64,000 bases of DNA. Origin: Pseudomonas sp. WJP1 (GTDB lineage Bacteria > Pseudomonadota > Gammaproteobacteria > Pseudomonadales > Pseudomonadaceae). The notes beneath the pieces were generated by a model, which saw only the letters and a list, made by a program, of their open reading frames with translations, had not been told where the DNA came from and did no database searches. Each line of letters begins with the position of its first letter. The stretch's first letter is position 1. Of this stretch, positions 37,337-46,500 are shown one piece after another. The position numbers and the translations under genes were made by a program. The DNA lies in NCBI RefSeq assembly GCF_028471945.1, contig NZ_CP110128.1, positions 4,018,501-4,082,500 on the forward strand, in the 5' to 3' direction.

Positions 37337-37375
37337 ACTGCCAATCTTCAGGTTTTCTCAATGGAGGTGTTCCCG

Positions 37376-37606
37376 ATGTCCGAAAAAGAGTCCATCACCA
37401 CCCTGCTCACCCTGCTCGACTCCCGTCAGGTTCGCCTGGCTGCCGCGTGCAAGGAAATCGCCGACTGGGTCGATCATCAAGGCGGACACCCGACTGCGCT
37501 CAGAATTCGTGATCGCCTGAACGACATCGAAAAGGATACGCCGCTGATCCGCAATACACTGTCGTCGCTCAAGCCAGTCGACCCACCGCTGCCACGGTTC
37601 AGATGA
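37376..37606 (+). CDS. Small protein of unknown function
   Basis: 76 residues, largely alpha-helical (ITTLLTLLDSRQVRLAAACK, LRIRDRLNDIEKDTPLI). ATG 37376 has GGAGG 8 bases upstream; the ATG at 37361 overlaps that ribosome site and is not used. A terminator follows at 37704. Function unknown. Confidence 0.68.
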   Translation: MSEKESITTLLTLLDSRQVRLAAACKEIADWVDHQGGHPTALRIRDRLNDIEKDTPLIRNTLSSLKPVDPPLPRFR

Positions 37607-37703
37607 GCATCTGGATACCGATGACAGACACCACCTGACGCGGGACGCATGACCGGCGACGCTATCGTCACCGCGTGTGTGTCTGTCTGATTCCTGCCCC
37701 CAA

Positions 37704-37729
37704 CCCAGCCTGGCGCTGGGATTTTTTTT
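37704..37729 (+). terminator. Rho-independent terminator
   Basis: CCCAGC/GCTGGG stem with a 5-base loop and eight T, 97 bases after the 76-residue gene. Confidence 0.88.
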
Positions 37730-37801
37730 GCGCCCGCAAGTGGCGAACATCACTGAAGCAGGGTTGTCCAACGATTACTTCGTCATGAAGGAGGCGTTCT
37801 G

Positions 37802-38086
37802 ATGGTCATCCACTTCAAAGTCAGCGGGCACCTGGCCTGCGGTCACAAGGGCAGCAACCTCACCTCCACCCGGGAACTGAATCGGGTGAAATGCAGAAGC
37901 TGTCGAAACACCGACGCTTATAAAGAGGCGCGAAAAACCGAACGCAACGCTGCACGCCGCGCCGCCCGCAAGGCCAAGACCGTTCAGGTGGTCAATGACT
38001 GGCGCCAGGCCTGGACCGAGCGGCTCACCGCCATGGCCGGACTGCAACGGTTGCCACGGGGTTTTCACGGGCAGGCCTTTGTCTAG
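37802..38086 (+). CDS. Small basic protein with a Cys/His cluster
   Basis: 94 residues. The N-terminal part holds H10, C13, H15 and a CxxC pair C31/C34 (HLACGHKG then VKCRSC), which looks like a zinc ribbon. The middle is a strongly basic helix (ARRAARKAKT). An excellent AAGGAGG ribosome site stands 7 bases before the ATG. Nucleic-acid binding is plausible but unproven. Confidence 0.68.
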   Translation: MVIHFKVSGHLACGHKGSNLTSTRELNRVKCRSCRNTDAYKEARKTERNAARRAARKAKTVQVVNDWRQAWTERLTAMAGLQRLPRGFHGQAFV

Positions 38087-38093
38087 CGACAAC

Positions 38094-38124
38094 AGGATTG
38101 GGTCGAATCTGTTGGCCCAATCCT
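38094..38124. terminator. Hairpin between convergent genes
   Basis: Perfect 9-bp stem AGGATTGGG/CCCAATCCT with a 13-base loop, between the Cys-cluster protein and the convergent TetR gene. A T tract is poor. Confidence 0.5.
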
Positions 38125-38130
38125 TACTGG

Positions 38131-38772
38131 TTATTGACGCACCAGGCCGAGGATTTCGTGCAGCGACATGCGCTTGAAAGCCTCCACCAACCGGCGACCT
38201 TCCTCAGGCCCGGATGAAACCGCCAGCCTCATGGTCGCCTCTCCCAGGTGCCAGATCAAAAATGCCGAATCCGCCAGGCGCTGCATGTCGGCGCCTGGCG
38301 CTACCCGCTGCATAGCTTGGGCGAGCATGGCGCCGGCGATACGACTCTCTTGCAGTTCCAGCTGGAGCAATTGCTTGTCGGCCTGCATGCCGGACCAGAT
38401 ATCGCGCATTGCCGGCGTTGCCAGGACAATCTCGTAATACTGATCGAGCAGCGCCGTATAGGCCGCTTGCAACCCTTGCACATCTTCGACCGTTGCCAGC
38501 GCCGCCTCGATACAATCACGGCTCTGGGCGTTATAGCGTTCGGCCAAGGTGCGAACGATCGAGCTTTTGTCGGGAAAGTACTGATAAAGCGAGCCAATCG
38601 AAATCTGCGACAGCCCGGCGATTTCACTCATCTTCACCTGATCGCTGCCTTTGCTCGTTATCAACTCCGTGGCCACGGCAAGAATTCGCTCCTGACGTTC
38701 ACGGCTGCGTTGTTGCGCAGGGACCCGTCGATTCGGCGCTTGCTGGGGCACTTCAGTGGTGTGGTCCGGCAC
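38131..38772 (-). CDS. TetR-family repressor
   Basis: 213 residues from GTG 38772, which has GGGAGG 7 bases upstream; the open frame reaches 38904 but runs across the promoter region. The HTH is seen in KMSEIAGLSQISIGSLYQYF (about residues 45-65). The C-terminal ligand domain has no recognisable specificity. It is divergent from an NmrA-like gene, and a symmetrical operator lies between them, so it probably represses that gene and itself. Confidence 0.88.
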   Translation of the reverse strand: MPDHTTEVPQQAPNRRVPAQQRSRERQERILAVATELITSKGSDQVKMSEIAGLSQISIGSLYQYFPDKSSIVRTLAERYNAQSRDCIEAALATVEDVQGLQAAYTALLDQYYEIVLATPAMRDIWSGMQADKQLLQLELQESRIAGAMLAQAMQRVAPGADMQRLADSAFLIWHLGEATMRLAVSSGPEEGRRLVEAFKRMSLHEILGLVRQ

Positions 38773-38876
38773 GTGGCTGCCTCCCCGATCAATAACATGA
38801 CAATCACTCACCTTAGCATTGTGCGCAGTCGGACCCAACAGGTCGCGTCCATACGTCGGTTTTGCGCTTCGGCCGG

Positions 38877-38928
38877 TTGACGGGAAAATATGAGGGTTTA
38901 TCATCTTTTAAACGTGAGTACCACTCAC
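38877..38928 (+). promoter_or_regulatory. Promoter and TetR-type operator of the NmrA-like gene
   Basis: TTGACG (38877-38882) and TATCAT (38899-38904) with 16-bp spacing form a fair sigma-70 promoter. The palindrome GTGAGT-ACC-ACTCAC (38914-38928) covers the expected start of transcription, an ideal place for a TetR repressor. Confidence 0.68.
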
Positions 38929-38951
38929 ATTATTCATTGGAGATGAACGCG

Positions 38952-39788
38952 ATGAAAACCTCTCAAGAGCCCATCCTGATTCTCGGCGCAACGGGCAAAA
39001 CCGGTCGGCGCATCGTTCAACGTTTGCAAGCACTCGACTTGCCCGTTCGCCAGGGTTGCCGAGGGGCGAACCCGGCCTTTGACTGGGACGATCGATCGAC
39101 CTGGGCCGCGGTGCTCGAAGGTGTCCACTCGGCCTACATCTGCTATCAACCCGACCTTGCGGTACCAGGCGCCCTGGAGAGCATTCAGGCATTCACCGAC
39201 CAGGCCGTTGAACTGGGCGTGCGCAAGTTGGTGTTGTTGTCGGGGCGCGGGGAGATCGAGGCGCAACAGGCCGAAAGCGTGGTGCGCAACAGTGGTGTCG
39301 ACTGGACCCTGCTGAGGGCCAGCTGGTTCTGCCAGAACTTCAGCGAAGCGCACTTTCTCGAGCCGCTCCTGCAAGGCGAACTGGCCCTGCCCGTCGGCCC
39401 TGTCGCGGAGCCATTTGTCGACGCAGAGGACATTGCCGACGTCGCCGTCGCGGCACTGACCCAACCCGGTCACTCAGGTCAGCTCTATGAATTGACCGGG
39501 CCACGGGCGCTGACGTTCGCCGAGGCGGTTGCCGAGATTGGCCGCGCAGCAAACCGCGACATCGGGTTCATCTCTGTGCCGGCCGATGAGTATCGCCAGG
39601 CGTTGGAACAGCAACAGCTTGAGCGTCCGCTGATCGACCTGGTCATGTACCTGTTCACCACCGTACTCGATGGCCGCAACACAGCGCTCGGCGATGGCGT
39701 GCAACGAGCACTGGGGCGGCCGCCGCGGGACTTTCGTGACTACGTCCGGCGTACCGCTGCAGCCGGTGCATGGGCTTGTCCGATGTGA
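38952..39788 (+). CDS. NmrA-like NAD(P)-binding protein
   Basis: 278 residues, atypical short-chain dehydrogenase. The dinucleotide motif ILGATGKTGRRI is near the N-terminus; the downstream part (ASWFCQNFSEAHF, PFVDAEDIADVAVAAL, YELTGPRALTFAEA) is typical of the NmrA/QorB/azoreductase-like group. Such proteins are redox sensors or NAD(P)H-dependent quinone or azo reductases. ATG 38952 is preferred, as GGAG lies 9 bases upstream; ATG 38943 overlaps it. It is controlled most likely by the divergent TetR protein. Confidence 0.82.
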   Translation: MKTSQEPILILGATGKTGRRIVQRLQALDLPVRQGCRGANPAFDWDDRSTWAAVLEGVHSAYICYQPDLAVPGALESIQAFTDQAVELGVRKLVLLSGRGEIEAQQAESVVRNSGVDWTLLRASWFCQNFSEAHFLEPLLQGELALPVGPVAEPFVDAEDIADVAVAALTQPGHSGQLYELTGPRALTFAEAVAEIGRAANRDIGFISVPADEYRQALEQQQLERPLIDLVMYLFTTVLDGRNTALGDGVQRALGRPPRDFRDYVRRTAAAGAWACPM

Positions 39789-39881
39789 GGCATTGGCAAC
39801 AATGGCCTTCCTCGGCTAGGGTCACTTTGCGTATCGAACCGAGGCGTTTTGATTGGCAGAAATCAACTCAAGGAGGAACCG

Positions 39882-40091
39882 ATGTCATCCACGCGTAATG
39901 CCGAACAAACCTATCGCCAGTGGTCCAGCCCGATCCTGCTTGAACTCAAGGAGCGAGAGCACCAGATGTCCCCGTCAGAGCGGGAGGCACTGCAAAACAT
40001 TCTGCTGGAAAGAAGGCTGATCAATGTCGGCAACCCGAACGGCAGTGATCGGCGCAAGGCGGATTTGGGCGGTGAGGATAAACAGGAATAG
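39882..40091 (+). CDS. Small helical protein of unknown function
   Basis: 69 residues with an AAGGAGG ribosome site just before ATG 39882. It is highly charged and helical (LLELKEREHQMSPSEREALQ), with no signal peptide. The gene ends 27 bases before inverted-repeat element B. Function unknown. Confidence 0.62.
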   Translation: MSSTRNAEQTYRQWSSPILLELKEREHQMSPSEREALQNILLERRLINVGNPNGSDRRKADLGGEDKQE

Positions 40092-40118
40092 CGCGGGGGC
40101 CTGACCCTTTTTTTGGCG

Positions 40119-40874
40119 TACATATCCATTGGTGCGGTAACGGCCACTTAGGGTTTCGCCCTTACGGCGACTCACTTTTTCAAACGCCAAAAAGTAAGCA
40201 AAAGGCTTTGCCCCACCACTCGGTGCCTCGCTAGGGCTCGGCATGCCCTCTCTCCGGCATTGCTCCGTGGGTCGCCGCGATGGGCCATCCTTGGCCCAGC
40301 GCGGCTAAACCGGCGTCCTGCCGGTTTCCCCACTGCGCAATGCCTGCGTTCGGCCATCGTGGTTTAACGGGGCACCCAGATCCAAAGCCAAAGCGAGGCG
40401 GCCTTAAAGCCGACCTGATCTTTTCCAGACACCCCAATCCCCTGTAGGAGCCAGCGGTGCGGCGATCCGACTTGCCGGCGAACCAGGCGCCGCGGTGTAT
40501 CTGTTGTACCGCGTTATCGTTCTTCGCCGGCAAGCCTGGCTCCTACAGGAGGAACGCGTACAGCTACCAATTAGGTCGGCTGTCAGGCCGCCTCGCTTTG
40601 GCTGTTGATTTGGCTTTTGATTTTCTTGCCCCATCGAGAGGCCGAGTGGAGGTTCTGCGCAGTGGGTAAACCGGCATGGATGCCGGTTTAGCCGCGCTGG
40701 GCCAAGGATGGCCCATCGCGGCGGGCCCACGGAGCAGGACCGGAGCGAGGGCATGCCGAGCATTAGCGAGGCACCGAACGCCAGGGGCAAGAGCCCTTGG
40801 TTACTTGGGGCTCTTCCAAGTGACTCGCCGTAAGGGCGAAACCCTAAGTGGCCGTTACCGCAGGAATGGATATA
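40119..40874. repeat. Large inverted-repeat element, copy B (~756 bp)
   Basis: Second copy, same orientation and size as 24127-24884. The outer ~55 bases of the two arms match as mirror images with three differences (GCGGTAACGGCCACTTAGGG is shared). The middle of the arms differs in sequence but keeps hairpins: CAAA-GCC/GGCTTTG in the left arm and AGAGCCC/GGGCTCT in the right. The centre holds a REP pair of the second type. There is no transposase, and open frames inside appear spurious. It separates the small helical protein gene from parA. Confidence 0.75.
40440..40552. repeat. REP pair at the centre of element B
   Basis: CCCTGTAGGAGCCAGCGGTG and GGCAAGCCTGGCTCCTACAG bracket CGATCCGACTTGCCGGCGAA and ACCGCGTTATCGTTCTTCGC, sequence shared with the repeat at 23822-23940. 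Confidence 0.8.
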
Positions 40875-40913
40875 CACCCAATCCAAATATGCACCTATGT
40901 GCGGAGAACTCAC

Positions 40914-41687
40914 CTAAGCCGCTCGCTCTAAAGCATCCAGCAAATTGGCAAACTCCAGCGAAAGCTTATGTCGAGGAGCCAAATGAACAAGCGGAACCGA
41001 CACTTCATGAGACTCGCGCATCTTGACCGAGCTGCTCAGGTAAACCGGTAGCAGAGGCAGCCCTTCGGCCAACAGCTCATCCACCAGATGCTGGTGCAAA
41101 CCGGTATACCCGGAGAACTGATTGACCACCACCCCTTCCACCGTCAGTGACTCATTGTGATCAAGTCGCAGCTCTTCCACCTGCGCGATGACGCGATACA
41201 GCGCCTGGCGAGAAAACTTGTCGCAATCGAACGGAATCAGCAATCTGTCCGCCGCCACCAAGGCGCTGAAGGTGTAGAAATTCAACGACGGCGGTGTGTC
41301 GATGTAAATGCGCTCATAGTCCTCGGACAGTTCCACCAGCAGCTTGCGCAGCTTGTTGACCTTGTACTTGCTCTCGAGTTTTGACTGCAGGTCTGACAAC
41401 TCCGGGCTGGCGGTCACCAGGTCGAGATTGGCGTAAGGCGTGCCGGTGATGTTCACGCGGTGCTTCCTGCCCTCGAAACCGCCGGACAAGGTCTGCTTGA
41501 AAAAATCGGCGATGCCCGCAGGAATGTCCTCGTTCATCAGGCCGGTGAGGTAGTGAGTCGAATTGGCCTGGGGATCGAGATCAACCAGCAGCGTCCGGTA
41601 GCCTTCGGCAGCACTCACGGCGGCGAGGTTGCAGGCAATGCTGGATTTTCCAACACCGCCTTTCTGATTGAATACGACACGACGCAT
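40914..41687 (-). CDS. parA: Orphan ParA-type ATPase
   Basis: 257 residues. Deviant Walker A (KGGVGKSS, K9-S16), the DLDPQANST motif and [10 protein letters not shown] place it among ParA/Soj ATPases, with [14 protein letters not shown] later. It lacks a ParB gene nearby and is not in the usual gidB-parAB setting, so it is likely a secondary ParA that positions some cargo other than the chromosome origin. It abuts repeat element B downstream and is divergent from the transglycosylase gene. Confidence 0.88.
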   Translation of the reverse strand: MRRVVFNQKGGVGKSSIACNLAAVSAAEGYRTLLVDLDPQANSTHYLTGLMNEDIPAGIADFFKQTLSGGFEGRKHRVNITGTPYANLDLVTASPELSDLQSKLESKYKVNKLRKLLVELSEDYERIYIDTPPSLNFYTFSALVAADRLLIPFDCDKFSRQALYRVIAQVEELRLDHNESLTVEGVVVNQFSGYTGLHQHLVDELLAEGLPLLPVYLSSSVKMRESHEVSVPLVHLAPRHKLSLEFANLLDALERAA

Positions 41688-41932
41688 GGGACTTGCTCAT
41701 CCATGAAAAAGGCCAAAGGCCAACTGAAGGAAAGTGTAAGAAGCCGTGTCAATTGTATGACCGGAACATGACAGTTTTACGACAGTGACCGCGCAAGCCC
41801 CGGATTAGAGCGATGGACTGATACAAAGAACCCTGCTGAGCAAACGAACGTTGTTGATCCATGCGGTAAAAGCCCAACCACTAGCCATACTGGCATGTAA
41901 CCCCGATCTCCCTGCCCTGTCGGTGAGTGAAC

Positions 41933-43432
41933 ATGCGCAATGTATGGAGTCACTGTCGTAAATTAGCCCTGATGCTCTTGCTGTGTGGGCTCAACGCAGC
42001 CCTGGCACAACCCCAACCCGAACTGCCTGCCGTCGAACTGACACCCGCTGAAGAAGCCGAAGTGCAGAAACTGGTGTTGCCGGTTCTGCCGGACTGGGTC
42101 GGCGATTTCGAGGGCATGCGCGAGCGCCGGTTGATCCGGGTGCTGGTGCCCTACAGCAAAACCTTTTTCGAACTCGATCGCGGACGCCAACGCGGCCTCA
42201 GCTATGAACTTGGCAAGGGGCTGGAAGCCTGGCTGAACAAGACACAGCCCTACGGGAAAAAATCCATGCAATGGCGGGTGATGTTCATCCCTACCCCGCG
42301 CAACGAGTTGATGCCCAAGCTGATGAAGGGTGTTGGCGACATTGCCGCCGGCGGGCTGACCGTGACCGAGGCGCGTCTCAAGGACGTGGATTTCGCCGAC
42401 CCGTTCGCCGTGAACATCCCGGAAATCCTGGTCACCGCCCCAGGAAGCAAACCCCTGGCAAAACTGGAAGACCTGTCCGGCCTGGAAATCACCGTGCGCG
42501 CCTCCAGCAGCTATTACGAGCACCTGCAGGCGCTGAGCGCCTCCTTCAAGGAGCAAGGCCTGGCGCCCATCGACCTGAAAGCCGCCGATGAAAACCTGGA
42601 GTCCGAAGACCTGCTGCAAATGGTCAATGCCGGGTTGCTCAAGGCCACGGTGGTGGATCGCTACATCGCGAAAATCTGGGCACCGCTGTACATCGACATG
42701 CAGATTCACGACGACATTGTCGTGCATGACAACTCCGAATTTGCCTGGGCCATCCGCAAGGACAGCCCGCAGCTGAAGGAACAACTCGCCGGCTTCGTGA
42801 AGACCCACAAGATCGGCACTACGTTCGGTAACAGCCTGCGCACCAAGTACGTCACCAACAGCAGCAAGCGCGTGCTCAATGCCACGTCGGAAGAGGAGAT
42901 GAAGAAATTCCAGGACATGGTCGAGATCTTCAACCGCCACGCCAGCACCTATGATTTCGATCACCTGATGCTCATGGCCCAGGGTTTCCAGGAGTCGCAA
43001 CTCAACCAGCAAGCCCGCAGCCCCAGAGGCGCGGTGGGCGTGATGCAACTGCTGCCGACAACCGCCAGGGACCCCGCCGTGGGCATCGGCGGCATCGACA
43101 AGAGCGCCGACAAAAACATCGAGGCCGGCAGCAAGTACATGCGCCTGCTCGCGGACAAGTACCTGAACGACCCGCAATTGAACCAGATGAACAAAACCCT
43201 GATGACCTTCGCCGCCTACAACGCCGGGCCCGGCAACCTGCGCAAGTTCCGCGCACTGGCAGAAAAGTCCAATCTGGACAAAAACGTCTGGTTTGGTAAT
43301 GTTGAACAAGCGGCGGCGCAAGTGGTGGGCCGGGAGACCGTGGATTACGTCGGCAACATCTACAAGTACTACGTGGCGTACAAGCTTGTAGAGGAAAAAT
43401 CCGCCTCAAACCCTGCAAAACTGCCTCAATGA
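41933..43432 (+). CDS. MltF-like lytic transglycosylase with substrate-binding domain
   Basis: 499 residues. Signal peptide (LALMLLLCGLNAALA). A SBP_bac_3-like domain (about 60-280) is followed by a lytic transglycosylase (SLT) domain (about 330-470) with catalytic Glu in AQGFQESQLNQQARSP, then GVMQLLPTTA and AAYNAGPGN. It cleaves peptidoglycan in the periplasm, and the first domain may bind muropeptides to control it, as in MltF. It lies 150 bases upstream of the giant adhesin gene on the same strand and may open the wall for export, which is inference. GTG 41927 is an alternative start. Confidence 0.88.
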   Translation: MRNVWSHCRKLALMLLLCGLNAALAQPQPELPAVELTPAEEAEVQKLVLPVLPDWVGDFEGMRERRLIRVLVPYSKTFFELDRGRQRGLSYELGKGLEAWLNKTQPYGKKSMQWRVMFIPTPRNELMPKLMKGVGDIAAGGLTVTEARLKDVDFADPFAVNIPEILVTAPGSKPLAKLEDLSGLEITVRASSSYYEHLQALSASFKEQGLAPIDLKAADENLESEDLLQMVNAGLLKATVVDRYIAKIWAPLYIDMQIHDDIVVHDNSEFAWAIRKDSPQLKEQLAGFVKTHKIGTTFGNSLRTKYVTNSSKRVLNATSEEEMKKFQDMVEIFNRHASTYDFDHLMLMAQGFQESQLNQQARSPRGAVGVMQLLPTTARDPAVGIGGIDKSADKNIEAGSKYMRLLADKYLNDPQLNQMNKTLMTFAAYNAGPGNLRKFRALAEKSNLDKNVWFGNVEQAAAQVVGRETVDYVGNIYKYYVAYKLVEEKSASNPAKLPQ

Positions 43433-43458
43433 TGGCAAGTGGCTTCTTCGCCGAAAGT

Positions 43459-43487
43459 CTGAAAGCCGCTTAAATAGCTGCTTTCAG
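43459..43487. other. Hairpin in the leader of the adhesin operon
   Basis: CTGAAAGC/GCTTTCAG perfect 8-bp stem with a 13-base loop, 26 bases after the transglycosylase stop and about 95 bases before the adhesin start. It has no T tract; it may act as partial terminator or mRNA leader structure. Confidence 0.45.
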
Positions 43488-43582
43488 CCTGGATTCCTCA
43501 AAATATGGATCTACGCTAATCGTGTCCAATAGTGGGCTTTTTGTACAAGGGATTGGTTCAACGCAGGTTGAGGATTTCCACT

Positions 43583-46500
43583 ATGTCAGTAACACCGCGT
43601 CTTTTTTCCGGCCTTCACTTGCGCCCGCAACGCCAGGCTCTGGCCCTGGAGCCAAGGATTCTATTCGACGGTGCAGCGGCTTCGGCCGCCGCCGACCAGC
43701 ATCACAGTGATCCGGCGGAAACCGCACACCCGGCCACCGACCCCGCTGCCACACCCGCTTCCCCGACCGAAGGCCGGCCCGCCACGGAGCAGGCGCCTTC
43801 CGCTGCGCGCACCCTGCTGGTGCTCGACAGCCGCATCGAAAACCGCGAACAACTGTTGGCGCAACTGCCCGCCAATGTCACGGCTATCGTGGTCAACGTA
43901 GGCCAGGATGGCCTGGCAGCGATCTCCGCGGCACTGGCTCAATTGGGCAAGGTCGACTCGATCCAGGTGCTGTCCCACGGCGCTGCCGGGCAATTCACCC
44001 TGGGCAACCGGACGATCACTTCCGACAACGTCGACCAGCTCGGCCAGACCCTCGAACAATGGCGCAACAACCTGACCCAGGGCGCCGACATCCAGCTCTA
44101 CGGTTGTGACATCGGCGCAGGGGCCGCGGGTAAAACCCTGGTCACCGAGCTGGCACGCTGGACCGGTGCCGACGTGGCCGCCTCGAACAACGACACCGGC
44201 AACAGCGCGGCGGGCGGCGACTGGACCCTGGAAACCAGAGTCGGTGACATCGACAAGCTCATCGCCCTCAGCAGCACCGCCATCGCCAGCTTCGAGGGCT
44301 TGCTGGCCGATGCCGCGCCCACCGTGACCCTGCCCGCAGGCGGCGCCGACGTCCTGCTGGGCGACCGTTTCAATTTCACCGTCGACTTCAGCAACAATTC
44401 AGGCCAGGAAGGTTATGCGCCGTTCCTGACCCTGTTCATGCCCACCAGTGGCAAGGACGGCGACGATGGCGTGAGTTTCATATCCGCCAGCTACCTGGGG
44501 CAAAACCTGGTCACCCACGTGGTGGTGTTCGACGCCGCGGGTAACGCCACCCACCCCATTGCAAAGGACGCCAGCGGCAACTTCCTGACCATCAACGCCG
44601 CCGCGTTCGGCATGCAGCCTGGCGATCAACTGGTGGTCATCGAGCTTCCCTTCGCCAGCGTCTCCACCGACCAGCCGGTGATCTCGGTCCAAGTCAGCGC
44701 CAGCCTGAGCAATCTGGCCGACACCAACTTCTCCAATGGCAGCCCGGACCTGACCATTCGCGCCAGCGGCGGCTTTCAGTTCGGTAACGATGCACTGGAC
44801 AACCCCTTCGACGACCCGGCCCTGATTCAGGCCGGTACGCTGCCCTTTATCGTGCACCCGACCGTCATCACCTTCGACGAGACCCTCACCACACCCGAGG
44901 GCGAAACCGCTACCGGCCCGAACTACAGCCGCACCCTGACAGTGACCGTAACCCCCGCACCGGGCCAGACGCTGAACCATGTCATCGTCACCCAGCCGCT
45001 GCCGGACAACATCCAGGTCACGGCCATCACCCCCGGTGCTGGCGGGCGCCTGACCTCGATCACCCTGCATGACGGCACCGTGGTCACCGACCCTACCGCC
45101 ATCGCCACGCTGATTGCGTCCGACGCCGTGTTCATCAATTCCTTTACCGTCGAATACGACAGCCTGACCGCCGCGACCAATACCCAGGTGGCGTTCTACG
45201 TGCCGGAAGTCGACGCCAATGGCCAGGCGATCATCAACCCGGTCACCGGCGATGACGTGACCATCACCCTCGGCGCGCCAACGGCCAGCGGTCAATGGAC
45301 GCCACTGGACCCGCGTGATGTTACGGCGCCCAATACCACCATCGATTTTTCCGGCACCGGCCAGCCCACCGATTTTGTCGCCAAGTCCATTACCCTGCTC
45401 AAACAGGTGACCTTGCAGACGGACATCGGCCAGACCGGCATCACCCCCGGCGACACGCTGCAATACACCCTGAACCTGGCGATCTCCGACTACTTCGCCT
45501 TCGGCAAGGATTTCTTCAACGAAGGCCAACTGATCATTCGCGACCAGCTCAGCGACGGGCAAGCCCTCAGCGGTACACCCACGCTGACCGTCACCCTCGC
45601 TGGCGTGCCGCAAACCATTGCCTTGGCGACGTCGGTGGCGCCTAACCCCGACGGCACCACCTCGATGGTCTTCGACATCGCCAAATCGCTACGCGATGCC
45701 TTCTCCAATATTCGTGGCTGGCTTAATGGTGACCTGGCCTTTGACGATCGCCTGGAAGGCGCGGTGCTGGCGGTGCTCAGCTATTCGGCGATTGTCGGCC
45801 AGACCTACAAGCCGCCATCGGGCAACCCCCACAGCGAAATCAACGAAGGCGACGAACTGGGCAACACGGCCGAGGTCGACGGCACGCTGCTGCAAGACAT
45901 TTTCAACCTGACCGGGCAAAGCGAAACCGACGGTTCGACGACCACCAGCGTGATCCCGACCAACACCGTCGACATCAAGATCGTCGAGGTCAATGACGGC
46001 ACGCCGCCAGCCAGCGGTGAGTTGCGACCCGGTGATGAAGTCACCTTCGAACTGAGCTACGACCTGGTGACCGGTGACTACGAGCAGTTCAAGCTCACCG
46101 CTTACCTGCCGCTGCCGTTGTTCGATGTGAGCGGTGTGGCCTGGGCCATAGGCGGCGATCCCGGCCAATGGCAAATCGGCCCCGGCAACACCAATACCGG
46201 TGGCGTGCTCACGGTCACCAGCGGTGCCGGCAACTCGATCACCTTCGACTTCGGCAGCTTCGTCACCGCCGACACCACCGGCAGCCGCATCGTCGTGCGT
46301 TTCACCATCCGGGTCGGCAACCAGCCTTTCGCCGATCAGCGCTCGCTGGATGTGCTGGCGCAATCGAGCCAGCAAACCACCCTCACCGACCGCACGCTGA
46401 TTTCCTCGGATGTGGTGGCCATCGTGTCGATCGCCGAACCGGTGCTGGCGATCAAGCATGGCGTGGTGTCGGGCACCAACGGTACGGTCAGCAACACCAC

